A stretch of DNA of 64,000 nucleotides from the NCBI RefSeq assembly GCF_001113365.1, contig NZ_CKYA01000002.1:423312-487311 (forward strand). The letters are read 5' to 3'. The stretch is from Streptococcus pneumoniae (GTDB taxonomy: Bacteria > Bacillota > Bacilli > Lactobacillales > Streptococcaceae). Shown piece after piece: positions 1 through 8,217 of the stretch. Numbering within the stretch: position 1 is the stretch's first letter; every line of letters starts with the position of its first letter. The notes beneath the pieces are model-generated. The model saw only the letters and a program-made list of their open reading frames with translations. It had not been told where the DNA came from and searched no databases. Made by a program: the position numbers and the translations under genes.

Positions 1-1179
1 GATTTTGATGACTTGATCTACTACCAAAAACCATCTGATAAACCAGCTCGTTCTTGGGATGATGTGCCTGAAAAAATCAAGGAAACATTTGAACGTATCG
101 GAATTCCAGAAGCTGAGCGTGCTTATCTAGCTGGTGCCTCTGCCCAGTACGAGTCAGAAGTAGTTTACCACAACATGAAGGAAGAATTTGAGAAGTTAGG
201 TATCATCTTTACAGATACAGATTCTGCCCTCAAGGAATACCCAGACTTGTTTAAACAATACTTCGCTAAGTTGGTACCGCCGACAGATAACAAGTTGGCT
301 GCCCTTAACTCAGCAGTATGGTCAGGTGGAACCTTTATCTACGTACCAAAAGGGGTCAAAGTGGATATTCCACTTCAAACCTACTTCCGTATCAACAACG
401 AGAATACTGGTCAGTTTGAACGTACTTTGATTATCGTTGATGAGGGAGCAAGTGTCCACTACGTAGAGGGCTGTACAGCACCAACTTATTCAAGTAACAG
501 CTTGCATGCGGCCATCGTAGAAATCTTTGCCTTGGATGGAGCTTATATGCGTTATACAACCATCCAAAACTGGTCTGATAACGTCTATAACTTGGTTACA
601 AAACGCGCTAAGGCTCAAAAAGATGCTACTGTTGAGTGGATTGATGGAAACTTGGGTGCCAAGACAACTATGAAATACCCATCTGTTTACCTTGATGGAG
701 AAGGTGCGCGTGGTACCATGCTTTCTATTGCCTTTGCTAATGCAGGGCAACACCAAGATACGGGAGCTAAGATGATCCACAACGCTCCACATACAAGTTC
801 GTCTATCGTGTCTAAATCCATCGCTAAAGGCGGAGGAAAGGTTGACTACCGTGGGCAAGTAACCTTTAACAAAAACTCTAAGAAATCTGTCTCTCACATC
901 GAGTGTGATACCATTATCATGGATGACTTGTCAGCATCAGACACTATTCCATTTAATGAAATTCACAACTCGCAAGTAGCTTTGGAACACGAAGCCAAGG
1001 TTTCTAAGATTTCAGAGGAACAACTCTATTACCTCATGAGCCGTGGATTATCAGAATCTGAGGCAACTGAGATGATCGTTATGGGATTTGTAGAACCTTT
1101 CACAAAAGAGCTTCCAATGGAATATGCCGTTGAGCTTAACCGCTTGATTAGCTACGAAATGGAAGGATCAGTCGGATAA
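1..1179 (+). CDS. sufB: Fe-S cluster assembly scaffold SufB (5' end outside window)
   Basis: The frame is open from base 1, so the N-terminus lies upstream; 392 codons are visible. SufB is the scaffold subunit of the SufBCD complex, on which Fe-S clusters are built in the cytoplasm with sulfur delivered by SufS/SufU. The visible part has the family's beta-helix core ([20 protein letters not shown], then HYVEGCTAP with its conserved Cys) and the C-terminal helical domain ([19 protein letters not shown], then MGFVEPF). It is normally last in sufCDSUB, which fits the terminator that follows. Identification is secure from long conserved motifs. Confidence 0.96.
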   Translation, partial: DFDDLIYYQKPSDKPARSWDDVPEKIKETFERIGIPEAERAYLAGASAQYESEVVYHNMKEEFEKLGIIFTDTDSALKEYPDLFKQYFAKLVPPTDNKLAALNSAVWSGGTFIYVPKGVKVDIPLQTYFRINNENTGQFERTLIIVDEGASVHYVEGCTAPTYSSNSLHAAIVEIFALDGAYMRYTTIQNWSDNVYNLVTKRAKAQKDATVEWIDGNLGAKTTMKYPSVYLDGEGARGTMLSIAFANAGQHQDTGAKMIHNAPHTSSSIVSKSIAKGGGKVDYRGQVTFNKNSKKSVSHIECDTIIMDDLSASDTIPFNEIHNSQVALEHEAKVSKISEEQLYYLMSRGLSESEATEMIVMGFVEPFTKELPMEYAVELNRLISYEMEGSVG

Positions 1180-1233
1180 AATTTGATTTTAGGTTTACTC
1201 AAAATCAAGGACTTTGAAAATGAACTTGTAACA

Positions 1234-1266
1234 AAAAAATCGCGGTTTAAAATCGCGATTTTTTTT
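1234..1266. terminator. Bidirectional terminator between sufB and dacA
   Basis: An 11-bp perfect stem (AAAAAATCGCG at 1234-1244, CGCGATTTTTT at 1254-1264) has a T run on one side and an A run on the other. It can serve both convergent genes. Confidence 0.9.
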
Positions 1267-2507
1267 TATAATTTTTCGTTGATGAAGCGGATAAACTGAT
1301 TCCACCAAACTTTCAAAAAGAAGGCTTTTTCAACTTTCTTTTCTGCGACCATTTCGAAACTAGGACGTTCTGTGGTAATGTAACCTTGACCAATCAAATC
1401 CTTGTCTTCATAATTCAAATGGCCAACTACTGTTCCAGCTTCAAGTGGTGCTGGGATTGCTTTGGAATCAGGTGTGAATTGAACAGATTGGGAAGATTGA
1501 TTCCCAACACGTTCGATTAGATAGATATCCTCTGGAGCCACTGCAGTTACCGTATCTTCTTTTCCATCTTGTACAGGGGCTTTGCTATCTTGATAGGCAT
1601 CGCCTTGTTGAACGATTTTGCGAAGTGTAAATGTAGAAGAAATATAATCCATTAGGGAAGATGTAGCTGTAAACCGAGCGTAGGGATTATTGTCTTGATG
1701 GTCTGCATTTAAAACAACTGTGATGACTCTCATGCCTTTTTCGACAGTAGTACCAACAAAAGACTCTCCAGCCTTATCTGTTGTTCCTGTTTTCAGTCCA
1801 TCAAAACCACCACGGTAAGCAGGCATACCTTCTAACATGTAGTTGGTTGAAGTGATTGTCATCCCAGCAAAAGTAGAAGAAGGTTTTTTGGTGATTTCCA
1901 AGACTTGTGGGTATTTTTTGATGAGGTTACGAGCAACGATAGCAACATCATAAGCACTTAGCTTATTTTCATCATCTTTATTAGACCCTGGGTAAATGTT
2001 ATCTCCGAGAGTTTCGTTGTTCAGACCAGTTGTATTGACAACAGTGGCATCTTTGATTCCCCATTCCAAGAGTTTTGCTCGCATCATATCAACGAAGTTT
2101 TTTTCAGAGCCAGCAATTTTCTCAGCTAGGGCAATAGCGGCGCTGTTGGCACTAGATACCAGAGTTGCTTCAAGCAACTCTTCGACAGTATAATTACGGG
2201 CCTCCATAGGAACATTACTGGCTTCAGAATTTGTCGTCAATTGATAAGGATAATCAGAAATATCTACAGGAGTGGAGAGGGTAATACTTCCCTTTTCCAG
2301 AGCTTCATAGACCAGATAAACAGTAATCAATTTTGTTATGGAAGCAATTTCGACAGGTTGCGTTGCATCCTTCTCATAGAGAATTTTACCAGTATTTGCC
2401 TCAACAGCAATGGCATGTTTTGCAGCAATATTAAAATCTTGAGCAGCAACAGTAGAAGCGCCTCCTAAAAGGGAGACAGTTAATAAAGTTAAAAATATTT
2501 TTTTCAT
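1266..2507 (-). CDS. dacA: D-alanyl-D-alanine carboxypeptidase, PBP3
   Basis: A low-molecular-weight penicillin-binding protein of 413 residues that trims the terminal D-Ala from peptidoglycan pentapeptides and so controls cross-linking. All three active-site motifs are present at standard positions: S56-I-T-K59, S119-A-N121 and K239-T-G241. Residues 1-22 form a signal peptide ending near VAAQ. The C-terminal beta domain is followed by an amphipathic tail (FLKVWWNQFIRFINEKL) that anchors the enzyme to the outer membrane face. The gene converges on sufB, sharing its terminator, and is transcribed away from the next permease gene. No anomalies seen. Confidence 0.96.
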   Translation of the reverse strand: MKKIFLTLLTVSLLGGASTVAAQDFNIAAKHAIAVEANTGKILYEKDATQPVEIASITKLITVYLVYEALEKGSITLSTPVDISDYPYQLTTNSEASNVPMEARNYTVEELLEATLVSSANSAAIALAEKIAGSEKNFVDMMRAKLLEWGIKDATVVNTTGLNNETLGDNIYPGSNKDDENKLSAYDVAIVARNLIKKYPQVLEITKKPSSTFAGMTITSTNYMLEGMPAYRGGFDGLKTGTTDKAGESFVGTTVEKGMRVITVVLNADHQDNNPYARFTATSSLMDYISSTFTLRKIVQQGDAYQDSKAPVQDGKEDTVTAVAPEDIYLIERVGNQSSQSVQFTPDSKAIPAPLEAGTVVGHLNYEDKDLIGQGYITTERPSFEMVAEKKVEKAFFLKVWWNQFIRFINEKL

Positions 2508-2609
2508 AGTAGTCTTATTCTATCATAAAGAAAAAAAATATTCTTGCTTTAATAATTCATCCGTTAAGCTTTTTGAAAATATGGTAAAATAGAGTGAGGG
2601 AGGTAACTT

Positions 2610-3719
2610 ATGTTTCGTAGAAATAAATTATTTTTTTGGACCACAGAAATTTTACTCTTAACAATCATCTTTTACCTATGGAGACAGATGGGGTCTTTGA
2701 TTAACCCTTTTGTTAGCGTGCTTAATACAATTATGATTCCATTTTTATTAGGGGGCTTTCTTTATTATTTGACAAACCCTATTGTTACTTTCTTAAATAA
2801 AGTCTGTAAACTCAATCGTTTACTTGGTATTTTAATTACCTTGTGTGCTTTGGTCTGGGGAATGGTCATAGGTGTTGTCTATCTCTTACCTATTTTGATT
2901 AATCAGTTATCTAGTTTGATTATATCTAGTCAAACTATTTATAGTCGAGTACAAGACTTAATCATAGACTTATCTAATTACCCTGCGCTCCAGAATTTGG
3001 ATGTAGAAGCTACAATTCAGCAACTAAACTTATCCTATGTTGATATTCTTCAAAATATCCTAAATAGCGTATCAAATAGTGTGGGGAGCGTCTTGTCAGC
3101 TCTTATCAGTACTGTTTTGATTTTGATTATGACTCCAGTTTTTTTGGTTTATTTCTTATTAGATGGACATAAATTCTTGCCCATGCTTGAAAGAACGATT
3201 CTAAAGAGAGATCGCTTGCATATTGCAGGCCTCTTAAAGAATTTAAATGCGACGATTGCTCGCTATATTAGTGGAGTTTCGATTGACGCAATCATTATAG
3301 GTTGTTTAGCTTATATTGGCTATAGTATTATTGGTTTAAAATATGCTTTAGTTTTTGCTATTTTTTCTGGTGTAGCCAATTTAATTCCTTATGTGGGGCC
3401 AAGTATTGGTTTGATTCCTATGATCATCGCAAATATATTCACTGATCCCCATAGAATGCTGATTGCAGTGATTTATATGCTTGTTGTTCAGCAGGTAGAT
3501 GGCAATATCTTATATCCTCGAATCGTAGGAAGTGTTATGAAGGTTCATCCAATCACGATTTTGGTTTTACTTTTGTTGTCAAGCAATATCTATGGTGTAG
3601 TTGGAATGATTGTCGCAGTGCCAACCTATTCTATCTTAAAAGAAATTTCTAAGTTCTTATCCCGTTTGTATGAAAATCATAAAATCATGAAAGAACGAGA
3701 AAGAGAATTAGCTAAGTAA
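2610..3719 (+). CDS. AI-2E family transporter (putative membrane permease)
   Basis: A 369-residue integral membrane protein with about seven or eight hydrophobic segments. Its layout is typical of the AI-2E/PerM family: two N-terminal helices, a soluble stretch around residues 110-150, then a C-terminal helical block with the family-like VANLIPYVGPSIGLIP and a charged tail. Family members have been proposed to export AI-2 or act as Na+(Li+)/H+ antiporters; the substrate cannot be told here. GAGGGAGG precedes the ATG at 8-nt spacing, and TATGGTAAAAT upstream resembles a TG-extended -10. The gene is monocistronic, with a hairpin terminator right after the stop. Confidence 0.85.
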   Translation: MFRRNKLFFWTTEILLLTIIFYLWRQMGSLINPFVSVLNTIMIPFLLGGFLYYLTNPIVTFLNKVCKLNRLLGILITLCALVWGMVIGVVYLLPILINQLSSLIISSQTIYSRVQDLIIDLSNYPALQNLDVEATIQQLNLSYVDILQNILNSVSNSVGSVLSALISTVLILIMTPVFLVYFLLDGHKFLPMLERTILKRDRLHIAGLLKNLNATIARYISGVSIDAIIIGCLAYIGYSIIGLKYALVFAIFSGVANLIPYVGPSIGLIPMIIANIFTDPHRMLIAVIYMLVVQQVDGNILYPRIVGSVMKVHPITILVLLLLSSNIYGVVGMIVAVPTYSILKEISKFLSRLYENHKIMKERERELAK

Positions 3720-3743
3720 AAGTCAGGAAATTCCTGATTTTTC
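3719..3743 (+). terminator. Terminator of the AI-2E permease gene
   Basis: The palindrome TCAGGAAATTCCTGA (3723-3737) is followed by a T-rich run, starting four bases after the stop codon. Confidence 0.8.
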
Positions 3744-3844
3744 TTTACTGGAAGTGGCCTTTAGATTAGAAGATTGAAAATAAGTTAAAGTCCTCAACTA
3801 ATTTTCACAGCTAAAAATAGTAGAAGTTAATCTGATAAAAATCG

Positions 3845-3889
3845 AAAAAACCAGTGGAATTCCGTGTCAGGGTAAGTTCCACTGGTTTT
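3845..3889 (-). terminator. Strong hairpin, probably a leftward terminator
   Basis: A perfect 13-bp stem (AAAACCAGTGGAA at 3847-3859, TTCCACTGGTTTT at 3877-3889) encloses a 17-nt loop. Read on the minus strand it runs into six T; read on the plus strand the T run is only four. It therefore best suits a leftward gene, and the only candidate is the remnant ending at 3889. Confidence 0.65.
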
Positions 3890-4170
3890 CATAGTCTATT
3901 AAAGTTCGAATGAAACCTATTTATTTTAGCACAACAAGTAAAACGTAGTCCGAATAATATAAGGATTGATTTTATAGTTTTTAAACTCAAATGAATTGAA
4001 ACAAAGAGAGTAGGAAAATTCTCATCTGAAAGTATTTTAGAATAATTTTCTTCGTGAATTTCTTCAAAACAGATAGCTTCATCTTAGGTATGTGTTAATT
4101 GGATTTCGTAAGCTCTATTCACAATCGTAAAGTTATGCACTGAGAAAGTTGTAGTTAGTCTCCCAGTTTG
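3889..4170 (-). pseudogene. Possible remnant of an unrecognised leftward gene
   Basis: On the minus strand one frame runs about 94 codons from 4170 to a TGA at 3889-3891, interrupted once by a TAA at 4084-4086. Around that stop the translation looks protein-like (VNRAYEIQLTHT, then DEAICFEEIHEENYSKILS) and it ends exactly at the leftward terminator hairpin. I do not recognise the family. The 5' part would lie where the ssrA promoter now stands, so this would be a truncated leftover. Chance openness in AT-rich DNA is a real alternative. Confidence 0.3.
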
Positions 4171-4215
4171 CTAAATTTCTCGAATAGTATCTTTTTTAGG
4201 TAAGTGATTTCTTTT

Positions 4216-4244
4216 TTGCATTTTTGTGTTAGATAAGGTATAAT
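4216..4244 (+). promoter_or_regulatory. Promoter of ssrA
   Basis: TTGCAT (4216-4221), a 17-bp spacer and a perfect TATAAT (4239-4244), placing transcription start near 4251, ten bases upstream of the mature 5' end that RNase P would make. Confidence 0.8.
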
Positions 4245-4260
4245 GGTTTTATTGTCTTTT

Positions 4261-4605
4261 GGGGTCGTTACGGATTCGACAGGCATTATGAGGCATATTT
4301 TGCGACTCGTGTGGCGACGTAAACGCTCAGTTAAATATAACTGCAAAAAATAACACTTCTTACGCTCTAGCTGCCTAAAAACCAGCAGGCGTGACCCGAT
4401 TTGGATTGCTCGTGTTCAATGACAGGTCTTATTATTAGCGAGATACGATTAAGCCTTGTCTAGCGGCTTGATAAGAGATTGATAGACTCGCAGTTTCTAG
4501 GCTTGAGTTATGTGTCGAGGGGCTGTTAAACTAATACATAACCTATGGTTGTAGACAAATATGTTGGCAGGTGTTTGGACGTGGGTTCGACTCCCACCGG
4601 CTCCA
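4261..4605 (+). ncRNA. ssrA: Transfer-messenger RNA (tmRNA)
   Basis: tmRNA rescues stalled ribosomes and tags the unfinished protein for degradation. The tRNA-like domain is visible at both ends: 5' GGGGTCGTTACGGATTCGAC pairs with the 3' arm GGCTCC (4599-4604), and the T-arm GTGGGTTCGACTCCCAC lies just before it. The CCA end is not encoded. The tag reading frame starts at the resume codon GCA (4343) and gives AKNNTSYALAA before TAA at 4376-4378. The length of about 345 nt is usual for streptococci. Confidence 0.97.
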
Positions 4606-4627
4606 TTATTCCTTTGCATTCTTTTGC

Positions 4628-4654
4628 AAAAAAAGAATACAACATTTTGTTGTA
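4628..4654 (-). terminator. Hairpin with terminator polarity toward the left
   Basis: ATACAACA pairs with TGTTGTAT. On the minus strand the stem is followed by TCTTTTTTT; on the plus strand no T run follows. As a terminator it points leftward, although the next gene is rightward. Confidence 0.5.
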
Positions 4655-4680
4655 TCCTAAATATTAAATCAAGTCCTGAA

Positions 4681-4733
4681 TTTTCTTAAGTTTTTATCAT
4701 ATTTTCTGTTATAATTAAGGTGCCTTAAGAAAA
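4681..4733 (+). promoter_or_regulatory. mntH promoter with palindromic, MntR-like operator
   Basis: A TG-extended -10 (TGTTATAAT, 4707-4715) has no good -35. Overlapping its last base is TTAAGG-TG-CCTTAA (4715-4728). The right half, TGCCTTAAGAAAA, resembles the MntR operator core that I remember from Bacillus (TTTGCCTTAAGGAAA). An inverted copy, TTTTCTTAAG, lies at 4681-4690 over the -35 region, matching CTTAAGAAAA at 4724-4733. Placement across the -10 and start site fits a manganese-responsive repressor; the identity of the regulator is inference. Confidence 0.6.
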
Positions 4734-4852
4734 ATAATGAAAAAACTAAATGTTTTTCATATAGTTTTCATTGTTTTAATAGTTTAAAGTCAATCTTATT
4801 TTTCTCTAATAGAAAATAATGAAAAAGTAGGTTTAGAAAGAGGTAAGTATCT

Positions 4853-6187
4853 ATGTCTTCTCATAAAAAAGTGTCACTCTCTGAGATTAATCAATCTATC
4901 GATACTCCAAATAACAATCATTTCTGGCAAAATTTAAAGGCCTTTTTAGGTCCGGGTGCTCTTGTCGCAGTTGGTTATATGGATCCAGGAAACTGGATTA
5001 CCAGTGTAGTCGGTGGTGCTTCCTATAAGTATAGTCTCTTGTTTGTTATCTTGATTTCATCTCTCATTGCCATGCAACTTCAGCAGATGGCAGGAAAGCT
5101 TGGTATTGTAACCCAGATGGACCTGGCTCAAGCAACGGCTCATCATTCACCTAAATGGCTTCGTTATAGTCTATGGGTGATTTTAGAATTAGCCTTGATG
5201 GCGACAGATCTGGCAGAAGTTCTAGGTTCAGCGATTGCTCTCAATCTTCTCTTTAAGATTCCGATTATGATAGCCATCCTCTTGACCGTGTTGGATGTTT
5301 TTCTCTTATTGCTTCTGATGAAATTTGGCTTTAAGAAGATTGAAGCTATTGTGACAACACTGATTTTAACCATTCTAGCAATTTTTACCTATCTTGTAGC
5401 CTTGTCACATCCAAGCTTCCAAGGAATCGTTGAGGGTTATCTACCGAATGCAACCTTATTTGAAAGTCCTTTGCCAGGGCATGAAAGTCAATTAACCTTG
5501 GCACTAGGGATCGTGGGAGCAACTGTTATGCCTCATAACCTCTATTTGCATTCATCCTTGTCACAGACTCGTAAAATCAATCACAAGGACAAAAATGATG
5601 TTCGAAAAGCCGTACGCTTTATGACCTGGGATTCTAATCTCGAGTTATCCTTGGCCTTTGTCGTTAACTCCCTTCTTTTGATCTTAGGAGCGGCTCTCTT
5701 TTTCGGCCATGCATCCGAGATTTCTGCCTTCTCTCAAATGTATAATGCCTTGCAGGATTCTACTATTGCAGGAGCTATAGCTAGCTCGACCTTATCAACC
5801 TTGTTTGCCTTGGCTTTATTAGCCAGTGGTCAGAATTCGACAATTACGGGTACCTTGACTGGACAAATCGTTATGGAAGGTTTCTTGCATATGAGATTGC
5901 CTCAATGGTTCATTCGTTTGGCGACTCGCCTCTTTGCCTTGCTACCTGTCATGATAGTTGCAGTTCTGTTTGGTCATCAGGAAAAAACCTTGGATCAGTT
6001 ATTGGTCTATTCACAGGTCTTTCTTTCAATCGCTCTTCCGTTTTCAATCTTCCCTTTGATTTATTTAACTTCTAAGAAATCACTGATGGGCGAATTTACC
6101 AATGCTAAATGGAATACCATCCTTGGTTATATTGTTTCCATTATCTTAACAATTCTCAATGTGAAATTGTTATTTGATATTTTCTAA
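4853..6187 (+). CDS. mntH: Nramp-family divalent metal (Mn2+) transporter
   Basis: A 444-residue, eleven-TM proton-coupled importer of Mn2+ and related divalent metals. The two metal-binding motifs are intact: D44-P-G-N47 in TM1 and M226-P-H228 in TM6 (MPHNLYLHSSLSQTR). The ATG follows GAAAGAGG at about 9 nt. The promoter has an operator-like palindrome and the gene ends at a strong terminator, so it is a single-gene unit. I do not recall Nramp at this site in S. pneumoniae, so it may be a gain in this lineage or a loss in pneumococcus. The family assignment is firm. Confidence 0.93.
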   Translation: MSSHKKVSLSEINQSIDTPNNNHFWQNLKAFLGPGALVAVGYMDPGNWITSVVGGASYKYSLLFVILISSLIAMQLQQMAGKLGIVTQMDLAQATAHHSPKWLRYSLWVILELALMATDLAEVLGSAIALNLLFKIPIMIAILLTVLDVFLLLLLMKFGFKKIEAIVTTLILTILAIFTYLVALSHPSFQGIVEGYLPNATLFESPLPGHESQLTLALGIVGATVMPHNLYLHSSLSQTRKINHKDKNDVRKAVRFMTWDSNLELSLAFVVNSLLLILGAALFFGHASEISAFSQMYNALQDSTIAGAIASSTLSTLFALALLASGQNSTITGTLTGQIVMEGFLHMRLPQWFIRLATRLFALLPVMIVAVLFGHQEKTLDQLLVYSQVFLSIALPFSIFPLIYLTSKKSLMGEFTNAKWNTILGYIVSIILTILNVKLLFDIF

Positions 6188-6221
6188 GAAATTCACCCGA
6201 GTTATAAAACAAGCATATAAG

Positions 6222-6257
6222 AAAAAAGATACCCAAGATTTCTTGGGTATCTTTTTT
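6222..6257 (+). terminator. Terminator after mntH
   Basis: A 17-bp stem (6222-6238 with 6241-6257, core GATACCCAAGA/TCTTGGGTATC) ends in six T. The A run on the other side means it may also stop transcription from the leftward tRNA gene. Confidence 0.9.
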
Positions 6258-6265
6258 AAAATAAA

Positions 6266-6353
6266 CGGAAGACATGGGATTCGAACCCACGCACGCTATT
6301 ACACGCCTACCGCGTTTCCAACACGGCCTCTTAAGCCTCTTGAGTAATCTTCC
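6266..6353 (-). tRNA. tRNA-Ser (anticodon GGA)
   Basis: Read on the minus strand the acceptor GGAAGAT pairs with GTCTTCC, with discriminator G. The anticodon stem CCGTG/CGCGG encloses loop TTGGAAA, giving GGA, which reads UCC and UCU. A long variable arm, typical of class II serine tRNAs, and the T-arm GTGGGTTCGAATCCCAT follow. CCA is not encoded. Confidence 0.95.
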
Positions 6354-6454
6354 AATACTTACTCAAATAGTCTACCATAAAGGCTCTTATCTTGCAATAA
6401 AAATTCTGAAAATAAGAAAAATGATAGAATTTGAAAGAAAATGATAAAAAATGC

Positions 6455-6502
6455 TTGACTTTAAAAGAAAGTGTGATAGAATGAATAGTGTAAACGATAA
6501 CA
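6455..6502 (+). promoter_or_regulatory. fru operon promoter with CcpA (cre) site
   Basis: TTGACT (6455-6460), a 16-bp spacer, TAGAAT (6477-6482). Right at the predicted start site lies TGTAAACGATAACA (6489-6502), which matches the cre consensus TGWNANCGNTNWCA at every position, implying catabolite repression by CcpA. Confidence 0.82.
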
Positions 6503-6514
6503 GGAGGTGATTCG

Positions 6515-7255
6515 GTGTTAAAAACAGAGCGGAAGCAACTGATTTTAGAGGAGTTACATCAACATCATGTAGTTTCTCTAGAAAAATTAGTTAGTTTGCT
6601 AGAGACCTCAGAATCAACGGTTCGAAGAGACTTGGATGAATTGGAAGCAGAAAACAAGCTTCGTCGCGTGCATGGTGGAGCAGAATTGCCTCATTCCTTG
6701 CAGGAAGAAGAAACCATTCAAGAAAAATCTGTCAAAAACCTTCAAGAGAAGAAGTTGTTGGCTCAGAAAGCAGCCTCTCTCATCAAGGAACAAGATGTCA
6801 TCTTTATCGATGCTGGAACAACGACAGCCTTTTTGATTCATGAATTGGTCAATAAGAATGTTACAGTCGTGACCAACTCCATTCACCATGCTGCTCAGTT
6901 GGTTGAAAAGCAGATTCCAACGGTCATGGTTGGAGGAAGTGTCAAGATGGCGACAGATGCTAGCATCGGGGGCGTTGCTCTTAACCAGATTAACCAATTG
7001 CACTTTGACCGTGCCTTTATCGGGATGAATGGTGTGGACGATGGCTATTATACGACTCCTGATATGGAGGAGGGAGCTGTGAAGCGTGCTATTTTAGAGA
7101 ATGCCAAACAGACCTATGTCTTGGTGGATTCGTCTAAGATTGGACAAACTTGCTTTGCCAAGGTAGCACCACTCAAACGCGCTATCGTTATCACAAGTCA
7201 AGGGCATGAGCTCTTGCAGGCTATTAAGGAGAAAACGGAGGTAATAGAAGTATGA
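6515..7255 (+). CDS. fruR: DeoR-family repressor of the fructose operon
   Basis: A 246-residue DeoR-type regulator. Residues 1-55 form the winged helix-turn-helix (TSESTVRRDLDELEAENKL, then RRVHGGAE). The rest is the sugar-phosphate-sensing domain, with DAGTTT and the VTNS strand that bind the effector, expected here to be fructose-1-phosphate. The start is GTG, chosen because GGAGGTGATT precedes it at good spacing. It is the first gene of fruR-fruK-fruA, overlapping fruK by 4 nt, behind a promoter with a cre site. Pneumococcal annotations sometimes call it lacR; context favours FruR. Confidence 0.9.
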   Translation: MLKTERKQLILEELHQHHVVSLEKLVSLLETSESTVRRDLDELEAENKLRRVHGGAELPHSLQEEETIQEKSVKNLQEKKLLAQKAASLIKEQDVIFIDAGTTTAFLIHELVNKNVTVVTNSIHHAAQLVEKQIPTVMVGGSVKMATDASIGGVALNQINQLHFDRAFIGMNGVDDGYYTTPDMEEGAVKRAILENAKQTYVLVDSSKIGQTCFAKVAPLKRAIVITSQGHELLQAIKEKTEVIEV

Positions 7256-8217
7256 TTTATACAGTCACACTCAATCCATCCATTGACTATATCGTTCGTT
7301 TGGACCAAGTTCAAGTCGGTAGTGTCAATCGTATGGACAGTGATGATAAGTTTGCTGGTGGGAAAGGAATCAATGTCAGTCGTGTCTTGAAACGCTTGGG
7401 TATTCCAAATACAGCGACGGGATTTATCGGAGGTTTTACTGGTAAATTTATCACAGATACTTTGGCAGAGGAAAAAATTGAAACACGCTTTGTCCAATTG
7501 GCAGAAGATACGCGTATCAATGTCAAGATTAAAGCAGACCAAGAAACAGAAATCAACGGAACCGGTCCAAATGTTGACGCAGCTCAGCTAGAAGAATTGA
7601 AAGCTATTTTATCTAGTCTGACAGCAGAAGATACGGTGGTGTTTGCGGGTTCAAGTGCTAAAAATCTGGGCAATGTCATTTACAAGGATTTGATTGCCTT
7701 GACGCGTCAGACGGGTGCGCAAGTGGTTTGTGACTTTGAAGGACAGACCTTAATTGATAGTTTGGACTACCAACCTCTTCTTGTAAAACCAAACAATCAT
7801 GAACTTGGAGCGATTTTTGGGGTTAAACTCGAAAGTTTAGATGAAATTGAGAAATACGCTCGTGAGTTACTGGCTAAAGGTGCTCAAAACGTGATTATCT
7901 CTATGGCTGGGGACGGTGCCCTTCTTGTCACATCTGAGGGAGCTTACTTCGCTAAACCAATCAAGGGAACAGTCAAAAATTCAGTCGGAGCTGGTGATTC
8001 TATGGTTGCCGGATTCACAGGTGAATTTGTCAAATCAAAAGACGCAGTAGAATCCTTCAAATGGGGAGTGGCTTGCGGAACAGCAACTACTTTCTCGGAT
8101 GACTTGGCAACGGCGGAATTTATTAAAGAAACATATGAAAAAGTTGAGGTAGAAAACGATGAAAATTCAAGACTTATTGAGAAAAGATGTCATGTTGCTG
8201 GATTTGCAGGCAACTGA
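7252..8217 (+). CDS. fruK: 1-phosphofructokinase, with extended C-terminus
   Basis: A PfkB-family kinase that phosphorylates the fructose-1-phosphate made by FruA to fructose-1,6-bisphosphate. The N-terminal sugar-site motif (TLNPSIDY, then GGKGINVSRVL) and the C-terminal signature GAGDSMVAGF with catalytic D249 are intact. The reading frame is 321 codons, about 18 longer than the usual 303, and overlaps fruA by 59 nt. The tail ENDENSRLIEKRCHVAGFAGN is fruA sequence read in another frame. One more A in the run before 8159 would give a stop overlapping the fruA ATG, the normal arrangement. The catalytic core is unaffected. Confidence 0.93.
   Translation: MIYTVTLNPSIDYIVRLDQVQVGSVNRMDSDDKFAGGKGINVSRVLKRLGIPNTATGFIGGFTGKFITDTLAEEKIETRFVQLAEDTRINVKIKADQETEINGTGPNVDAAQLEELKAILSSLTAEDTVVFAGSSAKNLGNVIYKDLIALTRQTGAQVVCDFEGQTLIDSLDYQPLLVKPNNHELGAIFGVKLESLDEIEKYARELLAKGAQNVIISMAGDGALLVTSEGAYFAKPIKGTVKNSVGAGDSMVAGFTGEFVKSKDAVESFKWGVACGTATTFSDDLATAEFIKETYEKVEVENDENSRLIEKRCHVAGFAGN

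Noticed and set aside
490..897. A 135-codon minus-strand frame inside sufB
   Set aside because: It is antisense to a strongly conserved gene in a shadow frame, with no supporting signals. Similar antisense frames in fruA, ftsK, tex and pyk were dropped for the same reason.
4155..4346. A 63-codon minus-strand frame across the start of ssrA
   Set aside because: It overlaps the tRNA-like domain and tag region of tmRNA on the opposite strand; the pattern is explained by RNA structure and there is no ribosome binding site.
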